Shown here: positions 34,607 through 42,958 of the stretch, one piece after another
Position numbering within the stretch: the stretch's first letter is position 1
Layout of the letters: each line of letters begins with the position of its first letter
Source: Caballeronia concitans
GTDB lineage: Bacteria > Pseudomonadota > Gammaproteobacteria > Burkholderiales > Burkholderiaceae
Reading direction: 5' to 3'
DNA length: 64,000 nucleotides
Assembly (NCBI RefSeq): GCF_001544615.1
Contig: NZ_FCNV02000006.1
Span: 186,001-250,000 of the forward strand
The notes under the pieces: generated by a model
The model's input: only the letters and a program-made list of their open reading frames with translations
What the model was told of the DNA's origin: nothing
Databases searched by the model: none
Program-made: the position numbers and the translations under genes

Positions 34607-35563
34607 CTACGCAGCCACTCGGGATATCTGAGACTTCACGTGTAGCCAGATTGATAACTGCCGTTCGAGATATTTGCGAAATTTGCTGTCGCCATTGCGT
34701 GCAAAGGTAGTAACTGTATTGGTTGTCGCATGCCGCCAATGGCCGAAAATAAGCACAGTGTCGTTTCGCTTGAGCGAATGCAACCATTCAGCTTGATTGG
34801 TCCATGCCGTGGCGTGCGCGAGTTCTCCTACCATCGGGTCACGAGAATATGAGTGCACTGCAGACGACTTCATATGCAAAACATACAACGACCGACCATG
34901 TCTCTCGATAGTCTCAATATTGGCTACCGTGCCCACAAGCGTGACCGGAAAAGAAGTTGCAGTCTTACCGAGCCAACGATAGGCTGCGAGAAATCGCGCT
35001 TCCTCGTAATAGAAATCCTCCCAATTGACTGACATCCCATCGAAGACGAATTCGAGACGGTCTCTAAGACCGGAATTGCTCGCACACAAACTTCGAAGTT
35101 CTATCACTCGCTTCGCCGCGTTAATGTACGCCGACAGAAAACGGCGGGAGTCGCTTGAAAAGAACGCACTGCCGTCTCCTGCCATATCGGCCTTGCGAGA
35201 TATTTTCGGACGCTTTGAAAGCTTGTCCACGTCGCGTATATCAGCGATTGCGAGCAGACGAAAACGATATTGTCCGCGTTCGATGGCCTGCAAAAGACCG
35301 AACGAACGACGCGCAATGATTTTCAGTTGCTCCTCGACATTGAACATGCACCGCGTGTTATGCGCCACCTTCGGAAACAAGCGGAAATACGCCTTGACCG
35401 TGCAGGCTTTGCCCCGACTCTCGCGTGCGTGCTGCGGAACGTAACTGACGGGCGCGCTGCAATTCACACATCTCAACGGCGGAGGCTCTTGGAGAGAACC
35501 GATCGTCTCGGCGGAGACTTCTTGCCCATCCATTGTTCTAGCCACCCACATTCTTGCAGCCAT
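34607..35563 (-). CDS. hypothetical protein with CoiA-like zinc finger
   Basis: The 318-aa protein starts at ATG 35563 behind AAGGAGG with a 7-nt spacer. Residues about 29-75 form a putative zinc finger: RCVNCSAPVSYVPQHARE, then AYFRLFPKVAHNTRCMFN, a C-x2-C ... H ... C arrangement with an aromatic block like the N-terminus of competence protein CoiA. Then comes EEQLKIIARRSFGLLQAIER, a mixed middle part, and a beta-rich C-terminal region (VTLVGTVANIETIERHGRSL, DTVLIFGHWRHATTNTVTTF) that could be an OB-like fold. I do not recognise the whole family. It stands alone within the island, on the same strand as the NERD-like genes. Nucleic-acid binding is the simplest guess but is not shown. Confidence 0.75.
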   Translation of the reverse strand: MAARMWVARTMDGQEVSAETIGSLQEPPPLRCVNCSAPVSYVPQHARESRGKACTVKAYFRLFPKVAHNTRCMFNVEEQLKIIARRSFGLLQAIERGQYRFRLLAIADIRDVDKLSKRPKISRKADMAGDGSAFFSSDSRRFLSAYINAAKRVIELRSLCASNSGLRDRLEFVFDGMSVNWEDFYYEEARFLAAYRWLGKTATSFPVTLVGTVANIETIERHGRSLYVLHMKSSAVHSYSRDPMVGELAHATAWTNQAEWLHSLKRNDTVLIFGHWRHATTNTVTTFARNGDSKFRKYLERQLSIWLHVKSQISRVAA

Positions 35564-36330
35564 CTTTTTCCCTCCTTGTTCGTTCGCGAAACACGGTGAA
35601 GACCATGCAATGACGCGATGATTTGATGCCACTTCCTTTTCCTTCAGCGCCGGCGAGTCAACCCTGGCGTCTCTGCGTGCACTGACCCCAAGACGGAATC
35701 ACGGGGCGGATACGAAAGTGCGGGCGACGGGTCGCTTGGTGAAGCCTCGGCTGGCACCTTCCGAAAGCGACCGCGCTAGCCCGGCGTCCATCTTTTTCCG
35801 CGCGATGCTGTTTTTGCGGTAGGGTCGCGTCGGTGCTCTTCGGTTGTGGCAGCGGTGACGGTGATGAGCGTCCCGTTGCCGACGGACACCGCTCGTCAAC
35901 AACGACAACTGAATTCGTGGGCACCGGAGGCACCCTCGCCCTTGCACCTCAATGTGCGTCGGTCTTCTAATCCCTGCCCTCGTAGGCCGGGCAAAGCAGA
36001 GCATCCCGGTTTAAGTACGCCGACGACCGAGGCGGGACAACGCCTTAGAGATTGACGTTGAGAAGATTCTTTCGCGGGAGCAACGAAGCGCGCACTGCGG
36101 CGTAGGGCCCGACGGCTATGACGACCGGAATTCTCAGCAAGACGTGAGTGCCCCGATTCATTGGACCCGTAAGTGGCGCGAGCGGAATCGCCAGTCGTTA
36201 ATGAGGCAGACCACGCCAAGCGGCGTGGTCTGCACAAACAACGTCGATCGACTTTGAAATCAACGTCGCGTCGACGAACGGCCGAACCACTGCTACGAAG
36301 AAGCCAATAAGGCAAGCTTCAGCATCATCG
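35564..36330. other. island spacer, no gene recognised
   Basis: About 770 bp without a credible gene: minus-strand frames up to 140 codons lack ribosome-binding sites and have low-complexity Arg/Ser-rich translations. A strong 11-bp-stem hairpin (CAGACCACGCC-AAGC-GGCGTGGTCTG, 36208-36233) lies about 100 bp beyond the stop of the 36331 gene, without a T-tract; it may be a processing or termination signal. Confidence 0.4.
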
Positions 36331-36804
36331 TCACGTCGATTCGTGATCACCCGGAAAGCACATATGTCCGATGATGAACAGAGCCGCGGACGTGACGCAA
36401 AGCAACGCGGTTTCAACGATGACACCTGCGTCCCAGTCCTTGCTTGACTGAACGAGGTAGCACGCGCCGATCAACGAAAAGGCACTCAGCATATGGGCGA
36501 AGCGCCGGTTGAGTCGCCGTTGAGCGCGATTGGGAGTTGCGACACTTTTCAGCGTCGTGACTAGACGCTCACCGAAAGGCAGCTTGGCCCCCACCGCAAA
36601 TTCGCCGTCGGGGGCGCCTGTCACGCGATAGATGACGCCGTCTACCGAAACTCGAATCGACGTGCGGTGCTCTGTCTTTTCGAGCTCGGTAAGCATCGCG
36701 CTCAAGCGCGGCGGCAGCAAAATCCCGGATGACGCCTGAACGACAACGCGGTCGGTCAGGATCAAGCCACCTGCATAGCGGACTTCTAGTACGGCGAGTT
36801 TCAT
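36331..36804 (-). CDS. hypothetical small membrane protein
   Basis: The 157-aa product starts at ATG 36804 behind AAGGAGG with a 4-nt spacer, one of the best ribosome-binding sites in the island. The N-terminal two thirds are soluble and beta-rich (MKLAVLEVRYAGGLILTDRV, SIRVSVDGVIYRVTGAPDGE). Two membrane helices follow near the C-terminus (MLSAFSLIGACYLVQ and VIVETALLCVTSAALFIIGH), ending CFPGDHEST. I do not recognise a family. The gene is isolated, with several hundred bases on both sides, but shares strand and ribosome-binding style with its island neighbours. Confidence 0.65.
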   Translation of the reverse strand: MKLAVLEVRYAGGLILTDRVVVQASSGILLPPRLSAMLTELEKTEHRTSIRVSVDGVIYRVTGAPDGEFAVGAKLPFGERLVTTLKSVATPNRAQRRLNRRFAHMLSAFSLIGACYLVQSSKDWDAGVIVETALLCVTSAALFIIGHMCFPGDHEST

Positions 36805-37492
36805 AAAGCCTCCTTGGCTAAGAAAGTAGCGGCCTTCGGCGGTTTGCCAGGCCAGACTACGGTGGTGAAATAGGACAGCGGTGGATCGTGCGCGACGCAT
36901 AACTGATCGCGCAGCGAACCAGCGTGGCGCGCGAGATGCTGAAAACGGATGACGAGCAACGTCCTGCGACCACGGGTGCGCAGGGGTGGCCGTCGAACAG
37001 ATAACTGTGTTGGTGCGAGACAACGGCTTCGTTCCGGCCGCAAGCGCGCTTGTCTTGCACGGAAACACGAAGGACGACGCGACGGGGGACCAGCGCTCGT
37101 TACAACGATGGGAAACGGTGGCGGGTCGCTCAATGAACTCGCGTGCGAGCCGGGACTGCAATTGCCCCGAGCCGCCAGGTATAAAAGGAGTGGCAAGCGC
37201 GCGTCAGCCGTGCGCTTGGCTAAGGTCGATGCGTGAATACGCGGTGGGTGCAACGAATATAGCGCGCCCATTGGAAGGTTTCCGCTCGAAAGCTTCGTAA
37301 AAACGGCGTCTTTCCAGTCTGATGGCGGATATCGATTTCACGGAGCGGGCAGCTCAGGCGGCGGTTGCCGTTCGAGCGCGATAGAGATCGGTGTGCCCGA
37401 CGCTGCGCCACGGACAACGTTCGAGGGTTGGCTCCGGTTTAACGTGGCGGGCGCGCTGCGATATAACGAAACAGCGATTCCGGGTACCGGTA
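36805..37492. other. island spacer, no gene recognised
   Basis: About 690 bp between two minus-strand genes. Frames on both strands are interrupted or give Arg/Pro-rich translations typical of antisense or noncoding GC-rich DNA. No terminator, repeat or RNA gene was recognised. It probably holds the promoter of the 36331 gene. Confidence 0.4.
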
Positions 37493-38158
37493 TCACGGGC
37501 GCGAGCGCCCGCGAGAGCAAAGCCAGTCGATATGGCAAGCGAGGTTGTCCACATCTAAATAGCGCCGGTGCGTTGCGCGGAAGCGGTTCAACCTCGTGCG
37601 CACGAAGTAGTGCACGTCTGGCAAGGTCAAGACGCCATCCGGCACGGTCGGATGCAGGCTGCCGCCCGCTTCGCCTAGAACGGCGATACTCTCGACCGGA
37701 CAGTCGTGCTGAGACAGCACCGACCGCAAATGCCGCACGGCCGGCTTCGCTCGGCGCAGCGGCGACGTATGAATCGTCACGTCGCCACGGTCATCGACGA
37801 CGGCCAGTTCATCTTCGTTGGTTCCCGGTTTGACCAGGCCTGTCCAGTGGAGGTGGTTCACGACGAACACGCCAAACGGTGTGATCGCGAGGCAATCAAC
37901 CTGCGTTGTTGGATTCTTGGTGCCCGGCGCGTGTTCGAGCTCGATTGCATGGCGCACATGCGCTCGGCCATCGCACGCATGCTGAAAGATCGGCGCAATG
38001 CGCATCAGCAACGCGCGGCTCACGCGTGGACGGTTTTTCGCTGCGTTGGTCGCGTCTTTCCTTGTCCTGCGGGAATGGCTGAAGGTTTCGTCAGCGGCGC
38101 TGGCCGTCTCGTTCGGTAGGTCGTGCGTCGGCATTCGGTCTTGGTCGTGCTTTCTCAT
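37493..38158 (-). CDS. NERD-like protein 1 (degenerate nuclease-related domain)
   Basis: The frame from ATG 38158 gives 221 aa. The N-terminus (about 50 aa) is polar and probably disordered. From about residue 60 the sequence follows the NERD pattern. A hydrophobic core strand with an acidic residue, TTQVDCLAITPFGVFVVNHL, and HWTGLVKPG come first. Then SPLRRAKPAVRHLRSVL (the place of the NP-Q helix) and SIAVLGEAG (penultimate strand) follow. In active NERD nucleases the strand after GVFV carries E-x-K; here it reads NHLHW, so the catalytic pair is missing while the Asp is kept. GAGAG upstream of the ATG is a weak Shine-Dalgarno. Two further relatives lie at 39344 and 40098. Family assignment is by motif reading only. 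Confidence 0.6.
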   Translation of the reverse strand: MRKHDQDRMPTHDLPNETASAADETFSHSRRTRKDATNAAKNRPRVSRALLMRIAPIFQHACDGRAHVRHAIELEHAPGTKNPTTQVDCLAITPFGVFVVNHLHWTGLVKPGTNEDELAVVDDRGDVTIHTSPLRRAKPAVRHLRSVLSQHDCPVESIAVLGEAGGSLHPTVPDGVLTLPDVHYFVRTRLNRFRATHRRYLDVDNLACHIDWLCSRGRSRP

Positions 38159-38360
38159 TTGGTCTCTCGGCTTTCGTTGATGGGGGTGACTTCTAAGGGA
38201 AGTCATCGCATGCCACTGCGATCTCATTTGCAAGTCAGGCCGCCAACCGCGCGGCCACCTCTGGCGGCATAGCTCGACCGAGCATCATTGAGTGAGGCGA
38301 GCGGTAATGGGCGAATAAGAAGGTGGGTAGGTTGCGCTACGAGAACACCGCCAGGCGAAC

Positions 38361-38804
38361 CTACGCGCATTGACACTCGTGCGGCTCGCTCTCCAGCAGC
38401 AAGCTTCGCAATGCCGCGATGCGTTGCTGCTGAGTTGGGATGAGGCAAGTCTTTTGCTTGATGCGCTCGAGCCGTGCGAGCCAATACGACTGAGGCAGGT
38501 AGGCATGTAAAGACGCGCCGTGCGCGCCAGCGACGTGACGAATCACCGCTTCAAGATGTCGGATTTCGGCGTCCGCGCATCGTGCGGGCAGACGCACCGT
38601 TGGGGACGGGATGCTGAGGGCAGACGGACCTGTTGATCGAGGTAGGCCTTGCCGGAGGGGATGCTTGCGCGCTGCGTGCACTGGGGTGCGAGTGCGTTCG
38701 CGTTCGGACGTGTGTTCGATCGAACCGCGAGCATGGGTCGGCGCCGCTCGCTGGGCGGAATGCGCGCGGCAGGAACGTTTTTGTATTGGCATGTCTGCAC
38801 TCAT
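38361..38804 (-). CDS. hypothetical protein, small
   Basis: The 147-codon frame has an Arg/Ser/His-rich N-terminal half and a C-terminal half that looks like real protein, with a helical pattern: CADAEIRHLEAVIRHVAGAH, SLHAYLPQSYWLARLERIKQ, QQQRIAALRSLLLESEPHE. No family is recognised and no strong ribosome-binding site precedes the ATG at 38804, so the true start may be internal. It lies between NERD-like genes 1 and 2 on the same strand. It could also be a chance frame. Confidence 0.4.
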   Translation of the reverse strand: MSADMPIQKRSCRAHSAQRAAPTHARGSIEHTSERERTRTPVHAARKHPLRQGLPRSTGPSALSIPSPTVRLPARCADAEIRHLEAVIRHVAGAHGASLHAYLPQSYWLARLERIKQKTCLIPTQQQRIAALRSLLLESEPHECQCA

Positions 38805-39343
38805 CTCGTTGGGACAAATCCAGCATGCCTGCTAGTTCACGATGTCAAGGCATAGGGACGGCATGGGACCGGATTTCGGTCCCGGGGTTCGCCTCCAATA
38901 CCTTCAGCCTGCGACGGCTCCGCCGCGCTCGGCGGTCGCCCACGTGTATAAGACGTCGCTTTACCACCCGCGCCGGCGCAAGGTTGGTTTGCGCTTGCAT
39001 GGAACTTTAGTTATCAGTCGACGCACCAGCCGTCATTACCATTCGTAATCTAACTAACAAGTCCGCCAAAGCGATGTGTGGCGGCCCGTTCTAGCCATCT
39101 CCGTGATGCGAGTTTCGCCGACTAGCGCTCACGCTCAACACAAGAACAAAGCGTCGGTTGAGTCAAGTCGCCGCTGCGCGACGTTGGGGGTTACAACGCT
39201 ACGGCACACTGGAGCGTCGCACGGAATCGCTCGCGAAACTTCAGGCGGAACCCTGCATTCGCCGCCAAACAGAATGACTTCACCGCTCGTGACGATGGAA
39301 TGCGTCGGCGGAATCGAGTATTCGTTGGCGGGCCGCCACAGCC
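38805..39343. other. island spacer, no clear gene
   Basis: About 540 bp between the small frame at 38361 and NERD-like gene 2. A 72-codon minus-strand frame (39135-39353, containing GLWRPANEYSIPPTHSIVTS) begins with TTG inside the end of the upstream gene; I do not accept it as a gene. No repeats or RNA genes recognised. Confidence 0.35.
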
Positions 39344-39997
39344 CTACTTGCAAGCGCTGAGCAGCAGGTCGGTCATTTCGGTGCGCTCAAAGTTCCAGCC
39401 CTTGCAATATGCTGCGTTCCGACGGATGCGGAAGAAGTGTCCGAGTTCCTTCGTCGTAACAAGCGACGTCGGCAGCCCGCGAACCAATGTGCAGCGCTCG
39501 TCGTCAAAGACGGCGAGCGCCTCAATCGAACCTGGGAAGTCGGCGAAAAGCGCTCGAAGGAAGCCCACCACCGCCATCGTGCATCTTAACGGCGATCGGT
39601 AACGGCGGATGCCGCCGGTTGCGTCTTGCACTATCAGACTATGCTGATCTTCGCCGCGGCTGACGAAACCATCGCACTCCATCCGGCTGATGACAAACAC
39701 ACCAATGCCGGTCACCACCACGAAGTCTGCTTGAGCCACGGGACCAGTCATCCCTTGCGACGTCATGACCGTAAGCTGTTGAACAATGTGGGCATGGTCA
39801 GCACCAAGCGATGACATGACATCGCCCAATTTTCTAGTGAACGTTTCAATCTTTCGTTGTCGTTCCTGTAGCGTTGTATCGCTTGCGTTTCCCTTCGGTT
39901 GGCCGAGCAGGGCCCGCGTGGGGATGAAGGGCGCATCGTGCCAGTAACCACAGGTCGGGCATTGCTCTTGAATACTCGTCTTTCTAGATAGTGACAT
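39344..39997 (-). CDS. NERD-like protein 2 with N-terminal zinc ribbon
   Basis: The 217-aa protein begins MSLSRKTSIQEQCPTCGYWH; C-x2-C followed by a His suggests a short metal-binding knuckle. A helical region (QERQRKIETFTRKLGDVMSS) leads into the NERD-like core: VAQADFVVVTGIGVFVISRM, ECDGFVSRG, SPLRCTMAVVGFLRALF and SIEALAVFDDERCTLV. The Asp of the first strand is kept, but E-x-K after GVFV is replaced by SRM, so nuclease activity of the usual kind is unlikely. The ATG at 39997 has no clear Shine-Dalgarno; the gene follows NERD-like gene 3 by 100 bp and may be translated from the same transcript. Confidence 0.6.
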   Translation of the reverse strand: MSLSRKTSIQEQCPTCGYWHDAPFIPTRALLGQPKGNASDTTLQERQRKIETFTRKLGDVMSSLGADHAHIVQQLTVMTSQGMTGPVAQADFVVVTGIGVFVISRMECDGFVSRGEDQHSLIVQDATGGIRRYRSPLRCTMAVVGFLRALFADFPGSIEALAVFDDERCTLVRGLPTSLVTTKELGHFFRIRRNAAYCKGWNFERTEMTDLLLSACK

Positions 39998-40097
39998 GGG
40001 AGGTACTCGCTGGGTTGCAGAGTCTGTCGGATTCCGCCGTTGAAGCAATGAGGCCTTCTATTACGTGGCGGGCCGAGCTGATATGTGACAGCACGGG

Positions 40098-40742
40098 TCA
40101 ATGCTTACCCTGCATTGGTCTGTTGCAACACGCTCGCAATCGCCGGTATATGCCTTCCGTATCGACTCGCCGATAGAAACCGCGCATCTGCTCTTCCTTA
40201 ACTCTCAAGAAGTGCTGTAGCTCGCACAGCTTCAACATGTTGAGCGGGAGCGTCTTTGCGAGTTGACAGGCGGGGTTGTCAAAGATGGTGACGGCCTCGA
40301 CGGGAAATGCCAAATCTCTGAGGACGAGCTTAAGCGCGCCCGCAACGGGGGTGGGATCTTGGTAGCTGAAAACTTCTCGATTGCCCAGTCCGTGGCTTGC
40401 GCCGAGTTCCCCACGCTGCTCGTCGCTGGTGATGAGTCCGCTGGCGCTGATGCGAGCAATGACGAACAGTCCGAAGGAGGTCACGAGGACGCTATCGGCG
40501 CGCATCACTGGAGTAGCAGACGGCCGACCTACAAACACGCTCAATTCCTCTTCCAGAACAAAGTCGTCTCTTAGGAGACGAAAGAGGATGCCGTTCAGGT
40601 GATGTGCGAAGTCAATGTAGCTGTGCCGTTTCGCAGTCAATTCGTCGAGGTTACCTAGATATCCCCGGTAACCAAGGCGTAAATGTATGGCCTTGGAGAG
40701 TTCGTCGCTTCTTTGGTGATCACAGTGCTCGCACACATGCAT
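40098..40742 (-). CDS. NERD-like protein 3 with N-terminal CxxC
   Basis: The 214-aa protein starts MHVCEHCDHQ (C-x2-C-x-H, a likely metal knuckle) at ATG 40742 behind AAGGAGG. The NERD-like core reads MRADSVLVTSFGLFVIARIS, ASGLITSDE, DPTPVAGALKLVLRDL and VEAVTIFDNPACQLAKTLPL, with ELQHFLRVKEEQ near the end. As in its two neighbours, Asp is kept but E-x-K is absent (ARI). It is the first gene of the NERD-like group; the DNA just upstream is IS21 remnant. The three proteins share the pattern D-x3-VT-x2-G-F-V yet are otherwise very divergent, pointing to old duplication or separate acquisition. Confidence 0.65.
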   Translation of the reverse strand: MHVCEHCDHQRSDELSKAIHLRLGYRGYLGNLDELTAKRHSYIDFAHHLNGILFRLLRDDFVLEEELSVFVGRPSATPVMRADSVLVTSFGLFVIARISASGLITSDEQRGELGASHGLGNREVFSYQDPTPVAGALKLVLRDLAFPVEAVTIFDNPACQLAKTLPLNMLKLCELQHFLRVKEEQMRGFYRRVDTEGIYRRLRACCNRPMQGKH

Positions 40743-40856
40743 TGGTACTACCTCCTTTTTAGTCGTCCGCTACACCCCGTGATGAAACCGGGTGCAGCTC
40801 AGCACTGAAGATAGTAGAGGGCGTCAGTCGAGCGATTACGGACAATGGTGACGAAT
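40743..40856. other. boundary between NERD-like genes and IS21 remnant
   Basis: Short gap holding the AAGGAGG ribosome-binding site of the downstream gene and the decayed 3' side of the IS21 element. Confidence 0.3.
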
Positions 40857-41576
40857 TTAATATCTCTTTCCCTCACGCGACCATAATATCGATCGCAAAA
40901 AGGTGGTTTCCCACGAATGCGGCCTTTCGTCGATTTCGGTCGGTGTGGCCGAGCGACTATCGCCGGGACGCGGAAACCGTCGCCAGAGAGCGTTAAGCAG
41001 CACGGCCGGCATGTTGCGCGTTGTGTCTGTCGCCGGCCTTGCGGCGGTGGTGACATTCGACGTTGAACTCGAAGATCGTCGAGTGATGCACAAGCCGGTC
41101 GTGTTCCCCGACCCCGGCATGACGGTGGCCGCCATCGTCAGAAGACCTTTTCGCTCGTTCCTCTCAGCAATCAGCTCGAACAGAACGCTGGTCTTCAGCT
41201 GATCCTTGCGGGCGTACGAAAGATCGTCGAGGATGATCAAATCAAAGCGATCGAGCTTGGCCAGCGCGGAAGGCAACTGCAGGCTCTGGCGCGCGGCCTG
41301 CAGTTTCTGGACGAGCTCGCTGGTACGCAGGAACAGCGCGCGGTAGCCGACGTCGATTGCGATTCAGTACGTGTCGTTCGATGCGTCGCTTCGCGCTTGG
41401 CGCTTGGCGCGTTCGGCCAGCTCGTGCTCATCCAGTGCGCCGAGCAGGCGTGTGGCCGGCAAGCCTTCCTTATCCGTGCGCTCGGCGAACTCACGCCATA
41501 ACCTGCTGATCGTTGGCAAGCGTAGCTCGTTGAGCATCAGGGCCAGCCGGCCACCATCATGCGGGGGCGCGTTCAT
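40857..41576 (-). pseudogene. istB-like IS21 ATPase, decayed with internal micro-inversion
   Basis: Pieces of an IS21-type IstB are visible in several frames. MLNELRLPTISRLWREFAER and GLPATRLLGALDEHELAERA form the N-terminus (41576 to 41364). GYRALFLRTSELVQKLQAAR follows in another frame, then FDLIILDDLSYARKDQLKTS (Walker B) and VLFELIAERNERKGLL. LVHHSTIFEFNVECHHRRKA comes near the C-terminus. The Walker A stretch has been lost. Between the last two pieces the expected VFPDPGMTVAAI reads on the opposite strand (41101-41136), showing a small inversion. Its ATG overlaps the istA remnant stop (ATGA), as normal for istAB. Not functional. Confidence 0.85.
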
Positions 41577-41950
41577 GGGGCCATCGCCCGGAGCAGTTTC
41601 TCATAGACGGCAACGGGCGGCATCTGAACCTCCACCTCAGGGCACCGGGCCTCACGGGGTGCGTACTGCTCACGAAGCGCTTTGAGATCGGGAAGCTCGC
41701 CGGCTCCGAGCAACGCATCATCCTGCCCGGCTGGTACCGCCTCCACGCCGTGCTGGCCTGTGAGCTCAAGCAGGCCGACCATCGTCTTGCATGCGTCGCG
41801 TTGTGACAGGCGGGCATCGAGTTATTCCCAGCTTCTGCGGTACGCCTCGCGCGGGAACAGCGCGTCGCGAAACGCGAGCTCCTTCAATCCCTGGAGTTTG
41901 CGCTTTAGGGAGTCAATGAAGTGGCGGTAATCAAGCGCGTGGCGGTTGTC
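41573..41950 (-). pseudogene. istA-like IS21 transposase, C-terminal remnant
   Basis: The minus strand reads ALDYRHFIDSLKRKLQGLKE, LAFRDALFPREAYRRSWE, then an in-frame TAA at 41822-41824, then DARLSQRDACKTMVGLLELT, LGAGELPDLKALREQYAP and VEVQMPPVAVYEKLLRAMAP. This is the C-terminal end of an IS21 transposase; the DDE catalytic core and N-terminal DNA-binding part are missing. Truncated at about 41950 and interrupted by a nonsense codon, it is dead. It overlaps the istB remnant as in intact IS21 elements. Confidence 0.8.
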
Positions 41951-42060
41951 GTGCGCACGTGAGCCGCGAGCGGTGCTGTGGACAGAACGCCGGACACGTA
42001 CAGTCGAGGCGATCGCCGTTGCACGCCTCAGCCGGTGGCCCCTCAGGCGCGCCCGCACAC

Positions 42061-42524
42061 CGCAAGTATTGCGGGCCCGACTTTTAGGGCGAGCAACGCT
42101 CTCCGGAGAGCGTCCCACTGCGTTGCCCGGGCAATTCAACCCGTTGATCCGTATAGGAAATCCGCTTGTTACAAAATGCGCCGGATATTCACACCCCCCT
42201 TATTCGGCTCACTTTTCGCCATGCGGAATGGCGGTTGCGCGGCATGGATCCGGCTGTTCATGGCGATTACAACGGCATGACACGCTGGAACAGGCGGCGG
42301 GCCTCGGTACTTTCGCCGCCAAAGGAAGTCGCCGACCGTTCCTCGCTTAACCGAGATCTCACAATGTAAAAAGTGTGCCGGATAAGGGGGATGTAAATAT
42401 TCGGCACGTTTTCTAACGGGCCGATTTCCCATAGGAACCAACGGGTTGCCATTTCCTGCACCGATGGTGGGACGCTCTCCGGAGAGCGTTACTCGACGCT
42501 AAAGTGCGGGCCCGCAGTGTTGCG
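42061..42524. mobile_element. inverted-repeat element (IS end or MITE-like)
   Basis: Two diverged inverted arms (about 42061-42222 and 42363-42524) face each other across about 140 bp. Outer parts share TGCGGGCCCG followed by a perfect 16-bp palindrome CGCTCTCCGGAGAGCG (42097-42112 and 42473-42488) and GTCCCAC. Inner parts share GCCG(G/A)ATATT(C/T)ACA and CCCCCTTATxCGGC. No protein is encoded. The layout suggests two head-to-head ends of related insertion sequences, or a non-autonomous element, next to the istA remnant. Confidence 0.75.
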
Positions 42525-42958
42525 CCGCTATGACAAGATCCAGTTGGCTAGACACGAAACACGTCGTCCGAAGCCGGCGCCGTCGAAGGTCCGGTCTGTC
42601 TTGGCTATGCTAGTCCACCCAAGTTTCTGGGCAGCGGACGTGGATGAGTGTAGTGACGAGGTAGTCGCACAGTTGCATCACCACAGTCGTCGCGGGTCGA
42701 AGAGGTTCGGACCCGCGCGATCGCATGGTCACCCTCGTCCCGGAAAAAGCGTGCACTTTGGCCGGGCAACTCGTGCGACTACCGCGAAAGACGACGAGCG
42801 ACGCGGTGTAGGCTAGCGCACGGCGTCTGCCTCGCTTGCGCAGGGAATTGTTTCGATGACCGTTCATCGAAACAAGCGTCGACCCTCGACTTTCGCCCGA
42901 TATGCGAAATCCGTCGCCACTGATGACGACTGCCATGTCGCCCATGGCGACGGTAACC
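42525..42958. other. noncoding DNA with probable IS-end remnant
   Basis: No gene is credible here. The segment 42840-42960 reads on the minus strand as GGCGACGGATTTCGCATAT followed by CGGGCGAAAGTCGAGG, close to GGCGACGGTTTCCGCGTCC at the distal end of the istB remnant (around 40970). It may be a second IS21-type end. The rest is GC-rich noncoding sequence between this and the recombinase stop. Confidence 0.4.

Noticed and set aside
36208-36233. Rho-independent terminator after the 36331 gene
   Set aside because: The stem is strong but no T-tract follows on either strand; kept only as a hairpin in the description.
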